The translations under genes and the position numbers were made by a program. A stretch of 64,000 bases of DNA from an uncultured Clostridia bacterium. Lineage in GTDB: Bacteria > Bacillota > Clostridia > Christensenellales > UBA1242. The notes beneath the pieces were generated by a model, which saw nothing but the letters and a program-made list of their open reading frames with translations, had not been told where the DNA came from and made no database searches. Positions 36,185-44,809 of the stretch are shown piece by piece. Positions within the stretch are counted from its first letter, which is position 1. Each line of letters opens with the position of its first letter. The stretch lies in NCBI GenBank assembly GCA_934772045.1, contig CAKVMH010000001.1, positions 186,001 to 250,000 on the forward strand. Direction: 5' to 3'.

Positions 36185-36511
36185 TTGAAATTTATGAATA
36201 AAGATAAAGATGTAAAAACTGAATTTTTAAAAAGATTAAATTATTTTGTGGACTTATCTGCATTGTCAAAATACGAAATATCATTAAGGTTAGGTAACAA
36301 TGACAATTACATGTCTAGGGTTTTAACAGGTAAAAATAACATTGACATTAACAAATTTTTCGATATTTTAGATGTTTTACAGATTAGTACGGAAGAATTT
36401 TTCTATCCAGACTACAAAAATTACAATGAAGACAAACCTTTAATTGAATTACTGCTAAAACTTAATGACAGCGAAAAAGAATCACTCATGACAATTTTTA
36501 AAAATAAATAA
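36185..36511 (+). CDS. HTH (XRE-like) transcriptional regulator, second of tandem pair
   Basis: A 108-residue paralogue of the preceding protein with a helix-turn-helix at about residues 20-70 and the same EFFYPDYKNY tail. It starts 12 bp after the stop of the first, in one operon. A TTG at 36185 has an AGG at good spacing; the ATG at 36194 is nearly as likely, so the start is uncertain by three codons. The two proteins may form heterodimers or arose by tandem duplication. A terminator follows. Confidence 0.85.
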   Translation: MKFMNKDKDVKTEFLKRLNYFVDLSALSKYEISLRLGNNDNYMSRVLTGKNNIDINKFFDILDVLQISTEEFFYPDYKNYNEDKPLIELLLKLNDSEKESLMTIFKNK

Positions 36512-36517
36512 AAGTAA

Positions 36518-36549
36518 AAAAGATAGCATTACAACTGCTATCTTTTTTT
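36518..36549 (+). terminator. Intrinsic terminator after the HTH pair
   Basis: The stem AGATAGCA / TGCTATCT with a 7-nt loop is followed by seven T. It also fits the convergent HD-protein operon on the minus strand. Confidence 0.9.
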
Positions 36550-36566
36550 ATATGATTTTAGGTTGT

Positions 36567-37172
36567 TTATTTCCTTATTTCTTCGTCGATGTAGGTTGCT
36601 TCGTAGTCGGAAACATGGAACAGCAAGGCATTTGGATACTGCAAATAAGCCTGAGTTAAATCGTCGCCTTGTTGTGCGCGTGGGTCGAAACCGCCCATGT
36701 GCCAGTTAATGCAAACCGCTTCTTCACGCGTAAGGTGAATGTAACTGCTTATCATATAAACCGATTTTTCACCATGCCCAAACGGCAAACTGTTGTTTTG
36801 GTTGTAAGCGTAATAAGGCACTTGCACCCACTGACCATTAACCTTTTGGTTGCGTAAGTCTTTGATGTAACTGCCAACTTTGCAAATGTCGTGCAAAAGC
36901 GCGATTATTGCAATGCTTTCGTCCGACAAAAAGTCGGCATAATGTGCGCCATACTCGTTCATTATATTCTTTTTAAAGCGGTCGTAAACTTTCATTGAAT
37001 GATACGCAAGCCCGCCGTCAAAATTCGAGTGACGCTTACTTGATGCTGGCGATGTGAAAAAGTCACACCCATTCAAAAGATAATCTAAAAGTTTATCGGC
37101 ACCTTCGCGCTTAATGTTTGCTTTATAAATATCCACAAATTCTTGTTTAATTTGTTCAATTGTTTCGTCCAT
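36567..37172 (-). CDS. HD-domain phosphohydrolase-like protein
   Basis: A 201-residue cytoplasmic protein. His in GLAYHSMKV, the His-Asp pair in IALLHDICKVG, and later His residues (LPFGHGEKS, INWHMGG) and the Asp in HVSDYEATY fit the metal-binding set of HD hydrolases, which cleave phosphate esters of nucleotides or nucleic acids. The substrate is unknown. It lies 8 bp after the [FeFe]-hydrogenase gene in the hisS operon and is the last gene. GAGAATATG provides a ribosome site. Confidence 0.85.
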   Translation of the reverse strand: MDETIEQIKQEFVDIYKANIKREGADKLLDYLLNGCDFFTSPASSKRHSNFDGGLAYHSMKVYDRFKKNIMNEYGAHYADFLSDESIAIIALLHDICKVGSYIKDLRNQKVNGQWVQVPYYAYNQNNSLPFGHGEKSVYMISSYIHLTREEAVCINWHMGGFDPRAQQGDDLTQAYLQYPNALLFHVSDYEATYIDEEIRK

Positions 37173-37180
37173 ATTCTCAC

Positions 37181-38488
37181 CTACCTAGCCATATGATTTA
37201 CATGCAAAAGTTTTTGCGCCTTTTTGCTGTTTGGTTTGCCTAAATACTTTTTATAAATTGCCTGAATCTCACTTGATTCGTAACTACACTTTTCTTCCGC
37301 CCTTGTGTCACACGCAAACATATTTTTCCCACGCACGCTAACGGCTTTGCTATTGTTTTCCTGCCGTGGTTGTCCGCCACCGCCAACACAACCATTTGGG
37401 CACGCCATAACTTCCACAATGTCAAATTGATGTTTTTTTAGTTTTGGAATGATGTTCCTAACATTCATTGTGCCAAACACAACGCACAAGTTTAAAGTTT
37501 TTCCGCCAAGGTTTACTTTTGCCGTTTTGACGCCCTTAACCCCACGCAATTCTTTTAAATTAAGTAAATTCAATGGCGCAGTTTCACCTGTTTGCATGTG
37601 GTAAGCAGTCCTTACAATTGCCTGCATGACACCACCGCTTGCACCAAACATAACGCCCGCACCAGAGCCTTGTGAAAAAGGTTTATCAAAATCAGTGTCG
37701 TTTAAATCTTTTAAATTGACGCCATTATTTTTAAGCAATCTGCCCAGTTCTCGCGAAGTGATTACGACATCTGTATCTTTGCCATAGTCGCCACGCAAGT
37801 TTAACAAATTTGCTTCCATTTTCTTAGCGACGCATGGCGTCAATGCAACCACGGTTAAATTTTGCGGATCAATGCCCTCGCTTTTTGAAAAAATATTTTT
37901 TATTACACTTGCCTGCATAGCAATCGGGCTTTTGCAACTAGACAAATTTGGCACAAACTGCGGATAAAACGTTTTAACAAACCTTACCCAAGCTGGGCAA
38001 CAACTGGTAAACATTGGTAAGTTTTGCCCAGTTTCAAGGCGCGACAAAAGTTCACGCGCTTCTTCCATAACAGTTAAATCTGCACCGAATGCAACATCAA
38101 AAACATAGTCCGCGCCTAAATTTTTAAGTGCGGTAACAATTTTATTTGCAACAAACGTGCCAGTTGGCATATTGAACATTTCGCCAAGGCTTACGCGCAC
38201 GGCAGGTGCCACAAGCACAGCTACTTTTTTGTTTGGGTCGCGAATAGCGTCCATAAAAGGTGCAACGTCGTCATGTTCGGTTATTGCTTGCACTGGGCAA
38301 AAATTAGCGCACTGACCACAATTTATGCAAACAATGTCTTCACTGTCATATTTCCAAAAATTTGCAACACCCATTTGCTTTATACAAACATCTTTACATT
38401 TGCCACAAAGCACGCATTTTGTTTCGTCACGCGTTATACTTGGGTTGTTGCGCGCAATTGGCACGCGAATTTCTGCAAACCTATCCAA
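37181..38488 (-). CDS. [FeFe]-hydrogenase (monomeric, ferredoxin-type)
   Basis: A 435-residue protein. Two 4Fe-4S clusters at residues 25-35 (CVLCGKCKDVC) and 54-64 (CINCGQCANFC) lead electrons to the H-cluster domain. All three H-cluster motifs are intact: TSCCPAW (161-167), TPCVAKKME (217-225) and MACPNGCVGGGGQP (361-374). The enzyme makes or oxidises H2 with ferredoxin in fermentation. The short N-terminus without extra Fe-S domains suggests a group B-like or compact enzyme; a sensory role is possible. It lies 21 bp after hisS and 8 bp before the HD gene. The maturases HydE/F/G are not in the window. Confidence 0.93.
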   Translation of the reverse strand: MDRFAEIRVPIARNNPSITRDETKCVLCGKCKDVCIKQMGVANFWKYDSEDIVCINCGQCANFCPVQAITEHDDVAPFMDAIRDPNKKVAVLVAPAVRVSLGEMFNMPTGTFVANKIVTALKNLGADYVFDVAFGADLTVMEEARELLSRLETGQNLPMFTSCCPAWVRFVKTFYPQFVPNLSSCKSPIAMQASVIKNIFSKSEGIDPQNLTVVALTPCVAKKMEANLLNLRGDYGKDTDVVITSRELGRLLKNNGVNLKDLNDTDFDKPFSQGSGAGVMFGASGGVMQAIVRTAYHMQTGETAPLNLLNLKELRGVKGVKTAKVNLGGKTLNLCVVFGTMNVRNIIPKLKKHQFDIVEVMACPNGCVGGGGQPRQENNSKAVSVRGKNMFACDTRAEEKCSYESSEIQAIYKKYLGKPNSKKAQKLLHVNHMAR

Positions 38489-38509
38489 AATTTACCCCTT
38501 TCTTTTGTG

Positions 38510-39757
38510 TTAGTTAAGTTTTTTAATTTCTTTATTTTGCAAAACATCTTTAACCGATGTAACATAGTCTGCCACTTCAACAATGCGCTCGTAAAAAGCC
38601 TTCAGGTTTTTAGGACGCATGAAAAGTGACACGTTATACTTTTTCATAAGTTCAGTTTTTGTGTTGTAAACTTGTTCAATTGGGTCATCGGCGTCATACA
38701 AGACTGCCAAGTTTGGCTTAGCGTCGAAAGTTAAACCACGCTCACGAATGAGCATTGTGACCGGCTCAAACCCGATGCTGAAACCAACCGCTGGCACATC
38801 TTGCCCAGTGATTTTGCCAATCATGGTGTCGTACCTACCACCACCACCGATTGCACCGCTGAAGCCATTTGTGTAATATTCAAAAACCGTGCCAGTGTAA
38901 TAGCCTTGCCCACGGACGATTGAAATGTCAAACACAACTTTAACGCTTGGTTTTATTAGCGCGGTTAAACTGCTTATAAGATATTTCACATCATCAACGA
39001 TTGTTTGTGGTGCACCGTATTTTATGCTTGCGTCAATGCCATTTTCAAGCACATCGTTAAGGCTGTCCACCAAACTGTTGATTTTGGCAATGTCAAAGCC
39101 TTTTTCGATAAGTTCCATCATAACACCGTTCAGTGAAATTTTGTCAATTTTATCTAATGTCACGCAAACTGTGTTAACTTGTTCCGGCTCAAACCCCGCA
39201 TTCAAAACGATTGCATTTAAAATGCGCCTATCGTTAATTTTCACGGTTAAATCGTCAAAGCCAATTAGGTTGTAAGTGTCGATACTGGTTTTCATAAGTT
39301 CAAGTTCAGCCATTATGGTTTTGTCGCCAAACACGTCAATGTCGCACTGAATGAATTGGCGGTCCCTGCCTCGCTGTGGGCGTTCGGCACGGAAAGAATA
39401 ATCAATTTGAACCGCTTTAAATGGAGTTGGCAATTTTTCACGATTGTTTGCATAAAAACGTGCAAGTGGCACAGTTAAATCGTACCTTAAACCTTCTTCG
39501 GCAATGTCCTTAACTGTTAAATTTGGTTTGGTTAAGTCCAACTTATCGCCACGTTTGATTGTCCTAAAAATCAATTTTAAATTGTCGCCACCATCACTGC
39601 TGTCCAACAAATCCAAACTTTCCAAAATCGGTGTTTGGATAAGGTTGTAGCCATTGCTTTGGTAACTGGACAATATTTTTTGCCTAACCAATTCACGCAC
39701 CCTAGCTTCCTTAGGCATATAGTCATTTGTTCCCCTGATGGGGTTAAAATTCTTCAT
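38510..39757 (-). CDS. hisS: Histidyl-tRNA synthetase
   Basis: Charges tRNA-His in the cytoplasm. The 415-residue length is typical. It begins GTNDYMPKEARVRELV, carries the class II motif 2 FRAERPQRGRDRQFIQCD and a His-binding motif LRYDLTVPLARFYA. Motif 3 is AVGFSIGFEPV, and a C-terminal anticodon-binding domain follows. The start at 39757 follows AGGAG; the longer frame from 39859 runs into the divergent promoter. It is the first gene of an operon with the [FeFe]-hydrogenase and the HD protein. Confidence 0.97.
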   Translation of the reverse strand: MKNFNPIRGTNDYMPKEARVRELVRQKILSSYQSNGYNLIQTPILESLDLLDSSDGGDNLKLIFRTIKRGDKLDLTKPNLTVKDIAEEGLRYDLTVPLARFYANNREKLPTPFKAVQIDYSFRAERPQRGRDRQFIQCDIDVFGDKTIMAELELMKTSIDTYNLIGFDDLTVKINDRRILNAIVLNAGFEPEQVNTVCVTLDKIDKISLNGVMMELIEKGFDIAKINSLVDSLNDVLENGIDASIKYGAPQTIVDDVKYLISSLTALIKPSVKVVFDISIVRGQGYYTGTVFEYYTNGFSGAIGGGGRYDTMIGKITGQDVPAVGFSIGFEPVTMLIRERGLTFDAKPNLAVLYDADDPIEQVYNTKTELMKKYNVSLFMRPKNLKAFYERIVEVADYVTSVKDVLQNKEIKKLN

Positions 39758-39852
39758 AATTTCTCCTATTATGTTGATTATAAAAAACCGACACAATTTT
39801 GTCAAATGAAAAATGTTAGGCTTTCTTAAGGGGCTGATTTTTAAGTTGGGTA

Positions 39853-39880
39853 TTGACAATTCCTAATTTTGTTTTATTAT
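39853..39880 (+). promoter_or_regulatory. Sigma-A promoter of the TPR-like gene
   Basis: TTGACA (39853-39858) and TATTAT (39875-39880) are separated by 16 nt. The expected start leaves a leader of about 17 nt that contains the GAGGT ribosome site before the ATG at 39904. Confidence 0.7.
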
Positions 39881-39903
39881 ATAAGTACAAAAGCGAGGTT
39901 AAA

Positions 39904-42126
39904 ATGGGTAAAGATAAAGAATATATTCAACCGATGGGTTTAGATGATTTTAGGATTAATCACGATTTAATTGTTGAATCGGACAATCTATTAAAAAAAC
40001 TTGCAATTAAATTGACCGACAAATTTAGTTTAACGTTAAGCCCTAACTCTAAAAAAGCAGTTATTGCCAGTGCAAGACAATTATGTAAACAAGCAGACAA
40101 TTTGTTAGCCTCAAACCATGATATCTCCACATATCAAAAAGTTGTGGAACTTTTATCTAAAGCTTGCGACGTTTTGGTTGACATAAAAAACGAAACAGAA
40201 TTGTTTTCAATTTGCACAGATGACTTAACCATTGCATCAACCCACTTAAAACAAAGGATGAGAGAACAAGCTAAGTTGTTCGTATCCTATGCCGACGACT
40301 TGAGTAAACATAAAGATTGGCAATCTGCAATTAATAATTATTATGTGGCAATTGATAATTACACAAAGATAGGCGAGATGGAAAAAGTAGAAGAACTTAA
40401 ATCAAAAATTTACAAGTGTGAATGTATGATTCATTTTGAAAAAGCACAAGAACTTTACTTGCTGGCAGAAGAATATATGTTACACGAAAATTACGATAAG
40501 GCAATTAATTGCATTTCCAAAGCAAAGGATTATTACAGCTGGTCAAATAAAAAAGAATATATACCCAATTGCGAAAAACTGATGGATAAATGTGTTAAAG
40601 ACAAAAAAGAAATGATTGAAAGGTGTAATAAAGAAGCCACCAAACACTACAATATTGCACATGTTGCGCTTAATGAAAAAGATTATGATGGTGCAATTGA
40701 CCTATTAAAACAAGCAAAAGCTAAATTTTTAAAAGCAGGTAATTCAAAAAGTGTTAGTGATTGTGAACTTAAAATCTCCATCTGCCAAGATTTACAAACT
40801 GCAAATGATTTATATTTAAAATCCATAAAATTAATTAAGCAAGAAAATTATGTTGAAGCGTTAAAAAACCTTAAAAAAGCCAAAAAAATTTACACAGACA
40901 ACGATTTTAACACCGATTCTTCAAACTGCGCAAAATTAATTGAACAGTGCAACGACAGTATTAAACAGTGTGAAATTAAAGCATATGAACTTTACAAAAA
41001 AGCACAAAAACACTTTTTACAAAATGAAATTGCCAGTGCAGTAAATTATGTAAAAGAAGCCAAAACTTATTACCAAAAAATCGACTTGTCAGGCAAAATT
41101 GACGAGTGTAATTCATTGCTTAACAATTGTGCACGTGCAACCACTGCAAATAATTTGGTCAGTGACGCAAAACTTGAAATTAAAAATGAAAATTACCTTG
41201 ACGCACTCAGCCTTATAAACCAAGCAAAACAAATTTATCAAAACATAGGTTTATCAGACGTAGCAAACGATTTAACTGCACTGACAAACAATGTGGAATT
41301 AGCCAAAAGGGCCTGCATTGAAAAGGCTAACAAATTCTACAACACCGCCATAACTGAATATAACCACAACAACTATATAAATGCAATTGACTGGCTTAAG
41401 TACGCTTACACTTTATACAAACAAGTGGGCGACAATCAAAGTTTAGAGAAATGCAGTAACTTTATTAACGCTTGTAATTGTTTAATTGATGCAACCGAAT
41501 TGTTTGATTCAGCAAAAGACGACTACAACAATAGACAATACAACTCTGCGATAGAAAAATTAAACAAAGCAAAATATACCTTTTCTAATTACAAATCCGA
41601 CAAATTAAAGGAAACTGAAGAATTAATAAGTAAGTGCAATAAAAAAATAAATCACAACTTCGCTTGCGAACAATACAACAAGGGTTTAAAATACGCTGAA
41701 GATAGGGGTTATAACTACTATTCAAATTTAGAAAGTGCCATTGAATTGTTTGAAACTGCTGAAAAGTATTTTAACTATGCAGGAAGCGAGCGCGACGCCG
41801 AAGATTGCAGAAAGCGTATTAAAGAATGTAAAGATGAAATAGATTACATAGAAGAACAAGAAAGAAAAGAACAGGAAGAACGCGAAAGAGAGGAAGAAGA
41901 ACGCGAAAATTATAGAATAGGCGAAGATAAGTTTAATTATGGCGTTTCCTACTATAGGCAAGGTGATTATAGCATGGCAAAATTTTACTTTGAAGAAGCC
42001 GAGAGTTATGGATACGACGAAGATTCGTGCAGACAATACATAGATGACTGCAATGAAGATGAAAACGAACAAGACGACGATGACGATATCTACCTAGATG
42101 ATGACGTCGACCCAAGCGACGATTAA
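39904..42126 (+). CDS. TPR-like solenoid protein with acidic tail
   Basis: A 740-residue cytoplasmic protein with no signal peptide. From about residue 110 it is a chain of helical hairpins of TPR type: units like NYDKAINCISKAKDYY, DYDGAIDLLKQAKAKF, NYVEALKNLKKAKKIY, QYNSAIEKLNKAKYTF recur about every 40-80 residues, many with a conserved Cys. A charged Glu/Arg helix follows (about residues 655-685), then one more TPR, then an Asp-rich tail ending DDDVDPSDD. It is likely a scaffold for protein partners. It has its own promoter and terminator and no operon partner. Confidence 0.85.
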   Translation: MGKDKEYIQPMGLDDFRINHDLIVESDNLLKKLAIKLTDKFSLTLSPNSKKAVIASARQLCKQADNLLASNHDISTYQKVVELLSKACDVLVDIKNETELFSICTDDLTIASTHLKQRMREQAKLFVSYADDLSKHKDWQSAINNYYVAIDNYTKIGEMEKVEELKSKIYKCECMIHFEKAQELYLLAEEYMLHENYDKAINCISKAKDYYSWSNKKEYIPNCEKLMDKCVKDKKEMIERCNKEATKHYNIAHVALNEKDYDGAIDLLKQAKAKFLKAGNSKSVSDCELKISICQDLQTANDLYLKSIKLIKQENYVEALKNLKKAKKIYTDNDFNTDSSNCAKLIEQCNDSIKQCEIKAYELYKKAQKHFLQNEIASAVNYVKEAKTYYQKIDLSGKIDECNSLLNNCARATTANNLVSDAKLEIKNENYLDALSLINQAKQIYQNIGLSDVANDLTALTNNVELAKRACIEKANKFYNTAITEYNHNNYINAIDWLKYAYTLYKQVGDNQSLEKCSNFINACNCLIDATELFDSAKDDYNNRQYNSAIEKLNKAKYTFSNYKSDKLKETEELISKCNKKINHNFACEQYNKGLKYAEDRGYNYYSNLESAIELFETAEKYFNYAGSERDAEDCRKRIKECKDEIDYIEEQERKEQEEREREEEERENYRIGEDKFNYGVSYYRQGDYSMAKFYFEEAESYGYDEDSCRQYIDDCNEDENEQDDDDDIYLDDDVDPSDD

Positions 42127-42229
42127 AAACCGCTCTAAACAATCCTTTTAACTGATTAACTGACAACACACCACGCAACAAAAGGCATACACAACCTAAA
42201 ACAAAAGGATTAACATGTGTAGGCACATA

Positions 42230-42260
42230 AAAAACACACTATTAATTAGTGTGTTTTTTT
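42230..42260. terminator. Bidirectional intrinsic terminator
   Basis: The stem AACACACTA / TAGTGTGTT with a short loop and flanking A and T runs. It can serve the TPR-like gene (plus) and veg (minus). Confidence 0.9.
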
Positions 42261-42268
42261 GTGAAAAC

Positions 42269-42312
42269 AATAAACCATATTTATGAGCGTGAGCAAAGTA
42301 AAATTAGTTTAT
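42269..42312 (-). repeat. Dispersed hairpin repeat R9 (inverted)
   Basis: Read on the minus strand it is AATAAACTAATTTTAC, a TTGCTC-containing loop, then ATAAATATGGTTTATT. It is the only copy in this orientation. It lies between veg (minus strand) and the terminator, so relative to veg it has the same gene-hairpin-terminator order as the others. Confidence 0.75.
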
Positions 42313-42404
42313 TAAAATAAGTTTTAAAATTCAAATACTTACAAAGGCTCCGTTTTGCGCCTAACAGCAAACTAATTTTACGCGCGAAAGCAAACAAATT
42401 AAGT

Positions 42405-42641
42405 TCATTCATTTGAGATTTTGACATCGCCACATAAAATGTCGTTATATGAATATGTGAAAATCGAATTAATGTCAATCAGCGATTTGACAGTGAAAAC
42501 GCTGTTATAAACATCGGCAATAACCGCCCTATAACTTGAAACTTTTCGCCTACCACGATTGATATCAAGTTTTACTTCTTTGCCTTTTAATTCCATTATC
42601 TTTTGCTTGATATTGTCAACAGTATTTGGCATTTTTTTCAT
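42405..42641 (-). CDS. veg: Veg family protein (DUF1021)
   Basis: A 78-residue protein matching Veg, an abundant small protein near the origin in many Bacillota, linked to biofilm control in B. subtilis. The family core is visible: LKGKEVKLDINRGRRKVSSY, then VYNSVFTVK and FTYSYNDILCGDVKI. The start at 42641 follows GGGGTGG; the longer frame from 42695 does not have a ribosome site. Divergent from the leaderless gene at 42772. In B. subtilis veg lies close to the origin, and the present location fits. Confidence 0.9.
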   Translation of the reverse strand: MKKMPNTVDNIKQKIMELKGKEVKLDINRGRRKVSSYRAVIADVYNSVFTVKSLIDINSIFTYSYNDILCGDVKISNE

Positions 42642-42737
42642 AGTCCACCCCAAAATATTTTGCGCCCATATTTCAACTTTAAACTGCCACAACAATATTC
42701 GACAAATTTTGCAAGTGCGTTATAATATTTATGTATA

Positions 42738-42765
42738 TTGACAAATCAAAATGTTGTGCTATAAT
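42738..42765 (+). promoter_or_regulatory. Near-consensus sigma-A promoter, predicted leaderless transcript
   Basis: TTGACA (42738-42743) and TATAAT (42760-42765) are both perfect, with a 16-nt spacer. The normal start, about 7 nt after the -10 box, falls on the A of the ATG at 42772. Only GTGGGC separates the -10 box from the ATG. Confidence 0.8.
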
Positions 42766-42771
42766 GTGGGC

Positions 42772-43593
42772 ATGAAAAAAGAACTTTTAAAACATGAAGA
42801 TTATAGATATGAAACCTTCATTCATGATTTTTGTATCGAAATGCCGGGCGAATATTTTGAAGGCATAAAAGACGAATTGCACATTCAAATATGCGACAGT
42901 TTGGATACTGAAGAATTTGCAACGGGCGCATACGTCCCAGTTTGTGGTAAAGTTAAAGGCACAAATTATTTTTGTTGGGGTATCCGTGCATTGGGTGATA
43001 ACATGGCGTTTAACATATACTGCCCAGACGACGACAAGGTTTATGTATGCGACATTGTGGACGACATTGTTTGCATATGCAACATTATTAAAGATGGCAA
43101 GGTAATAGATTTTGACAATCGACCATTCTTCTATGCAAGGGTTAAATCAAAAAACTTTTATAAGGGCATCACCGATTGTTACGACCTACTTGTAGACATG
43201 ATAAATAAAAGGCTTACCAGTGAAATTAATGAAACAGAAAACCGTTGTTTGTTTTACTATATGCAAAAAGATAAGTTTTTTCATCCTATGCTTTCACAAT
43301 TAACCGCCACTTTGTTTGATATATACCCACAATTGATTGCTGGGTTTGCGCATAAATATGGCTTGGAAAGTTTAGACAATTTCTGCAAAGACGCTAGAAT
43401 TAATGAAATCTACAAAAAAGACCACGATTTTTATGAGTTATATGAAATGTTGGTGCATTTAAAACAGCCTGAACTAATGGATATTTACGAAAAGATAAAA
43501 CCAGAAATCAATAGTTATTCTCCATTTGCGGAGCATTTAGACACAAGTTTAGACCTTTTATACTATGACCCAGAAAACATTATTTACGATTAA
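42772..43593 (+). CDS. Hypothetical protein, probable leaderless mRNA
   Basis: A 273-residue soluble protein that I do not recognise. It is acidic, with many Asp/Tyr/Phe and Cys residues (DDKVYVCDIVDDIVCICNII). No signal peptide or membrane segment. The first half looks beta-rich and the last 120 residues look helical. The ATG at 42772 (MKKELLKHEDYRYET) lies at the predicted transcription start, so there is no leader and no ribosome site. The upstream in-frame ATG at 42751 lies inside the promoter spacer and cannot be used from this promoter. A dispersed hairpin and terminator follow. Confidence 0.75.
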   Translation: MKKELLKHEDYRYETFIHDFCIEMPGEYFEGIKDELHIQICDSLDTEEFATGAYVPVCGKVKGTNYFCWGIRALGDNMAFNIYCPDDDKVYVCDIVDDIVCICNIIKDGKVIDFDNRPFFYARVKSKNFYKGITDCYDLLVDMINKRLTSEINETENRCLFYYMQKDKFFHPMLSQLTATLFDIYPQLIAGFAHKYGLESLDNFCKDARINEIYKKDHDFYELYEMLVHLKQPELMDIYEKIKPEINSYSPFAEHLDTSLDLLYYDPENIIYD

Positions 43594-43632
43594 ACTACAA
43601 CTTTACGCCTATTCGTTATTAACATTAATCAG

Positions 43633-43685
43633 AATAAACCAATTTACTTCGCTTTCACTCGTAAATTTGGTTTGTTGTTAATCAC
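43633..43685 (+). repeat. Dispersed hairpin repeat R4 in 3' UTR
   Basis: AATAAACCAATTTACTTCGC, loop, then GTAAATTTGGTTTGTTGTTA: a near-perfect palindrome. It lies between the leaderless gene and its terminator. Confidence 0.85.
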
Positions 43686-43688
43686 AAT

Positions 43689-43719
43689 AAAAAAGCACAC
43701 AATAAAAGTGTGCTTTTTT
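43689..43719. terminator. Bidirectional intrinsic terminator
   Basis: The stem AAAGCACAC / GTGTGCTTT with a 7-nt loop and flanking A and T runs. It ends the plus-strand gene and could also end the convergent Asp-rich gene. Confidence 0.9.
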
Positions 43720-43764
43720 AACATATACTTTTTACCCTCGGATAAATACATTCTAAATTTTCAA

Positions 43765-44301
43765 TTAAAAATCATCATCGTCTTCTGGTTTGCCGTCGTC
43801 GTCATCGTCATCATCATCGTCATCGTCGTCGTCATCATCGTCGATCATGTCTAGGTCTAAATCCTCGTCATCATCGTCGTCATCGTCGGTGTCTTTGTCA
43901 AGGTCGTCGCTAAATTCAAAATCTTCCACCATGCCAGATGTGTCTTCCATTTCGTCTTGGTCGTAGATGGTGTCAGTCAATTCATTTTCATTTTCGTCGT
44001 CATCTTCTTCGTCGTCATCGTCAGCAATATATTTGTGCCAATCAGCAATTTCTTTGTTTTCTTGTTCTTCATCAACATTCATGCCCAATTCTTGCTTGCA
44101 ACTGTCACAAATTTCTTGGTCGTTTTGTACAAAGTTGATTTTGCAAATTGGGCATAATTCTAAATCGCCTATATCATCGTCTGACGATTTTATTAACTTC
44201 ATTTCCTTTTTGCAAACATCGCAATATTGGTCTGATTTTTTGATGTAATTTAATTCACATCTAGGACATAAAATCCAAACTGGTTTTGTTGATTTTGCCA
44301 T
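43765..44301 (-). CDS. Zinc-ribbon protein with poly-Asp tail
   Basis: A 178-residue protein. Two zinc ribbons at residues 12-33 (CPRCELNYIKK then CDVCKKE) and 50-68 (CPICKINFVQN then CDSCKQE) each show two CxxC pairs. The rest is strongly acidic; residues about 135-178 are mostly Asp, encoded by a GAT/GAC microsatellite that may vary in length by slippage. The layout, nucleic-acid- or protein-binding ribbon plus polyanion tail, is also found in RNA polymerase delta-like or chaperone proteins, but no family is recognised. AAGGGAAGGAG precedes the ATG. It stands alone. Confidence 0.8.
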   Translation of the reverse strand: MAKSTKPVWILCPRCELNYIKKSDQYCDVCKKEMKLIKSSDDDIGDLELCPICKINFVQNDQEICDSCKQELGMNVDEEQENKEIADWHKYIADDDDEEDDDENENELTDTIYDQDEMEDTSGMVEDFEFSDDLDKDTDDDDDDDEDLDLDMIDDDDDDDDDDDDDDDDGKPEDDDDF

Positions 44302-44598
44302 AATTCTCCTTCCCTTTTTAACTTTAGCGCTGTGTGTTAAAACAATTTGCTTTATATAGTATAGTTAGATAAATTCCATTTGTCTACTAAATTTTTAATC
44401 TTTTTTTAAAATTTAAAGCACATAAAAACATAAACAAAACATGTGTTCGGTTTTAAACACAACAAGTGTATTTTGGCGTGCAAAAAATAAAAGTCTAATT
44501 TTAAGCAAAACGAAACGGTAAGTTAAAACTTAAAATCGCTTTAAACACCAGTTCCACAGTTATAGCCTGACTTTCATTATCTTACACAAGAAAATTAA
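44302..44598. other. Intergenic region, nothing recognised
   Basis: AT-rich DNA upstream of the Asp-rich zinc-ribbon gene, which must hold its promoter. No gene, RNA or repeat identified before the hairpin array at 44599. Confidence 0.4.
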
Positions 44599-44755
44599 AA
44601 TAAACCAATTTACTTCGCTTTTGCTCGTAAATATGGTTTGTTGTATTTAGAATAAGCCGATTTATTTCGCTAAGCTCATAAATATGGTTTGTTGTATTAA
44701 GAATAAACAAATTTATCTCGCCAAGCTCATAAATTTGTTTGTTGTATTCACAAGA
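44599..44755 (+). repeat. Three tandem dispersed hairpin repeats (R5-R7)
   Basis: Three consecutive units of about 51 nt starting near 44599, 44651 and 44702. Unit 3 has ACAAATTTAT on the left and ATAAATTTGT on the right, a paired change from the consensus ACCAATTTAC / GTAAATTTGGT. No plus-strand gene precedes the array; it lies downstream of spo0A (minus). Confidence 0.85.
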
Positions 44756-44809
44756 ATACTAAAACTTACGTTTTTTTGCGTTGGAAAGAAAAAGGCATAA
44801 AAAAATTTT

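Noticed and set aside
43672..44248. Several plus-strand frames rich in Val/Ile/Ser
   Set aside because: Antisense translation of the Asp-codon microsatellite in the zinc-ribbon gene.
44599..44755. Possible CRISPR array (three spaced similar units)
   Set aside because: The units are adjacent palindromes with no unique spacers, and no cas gene is in the window.
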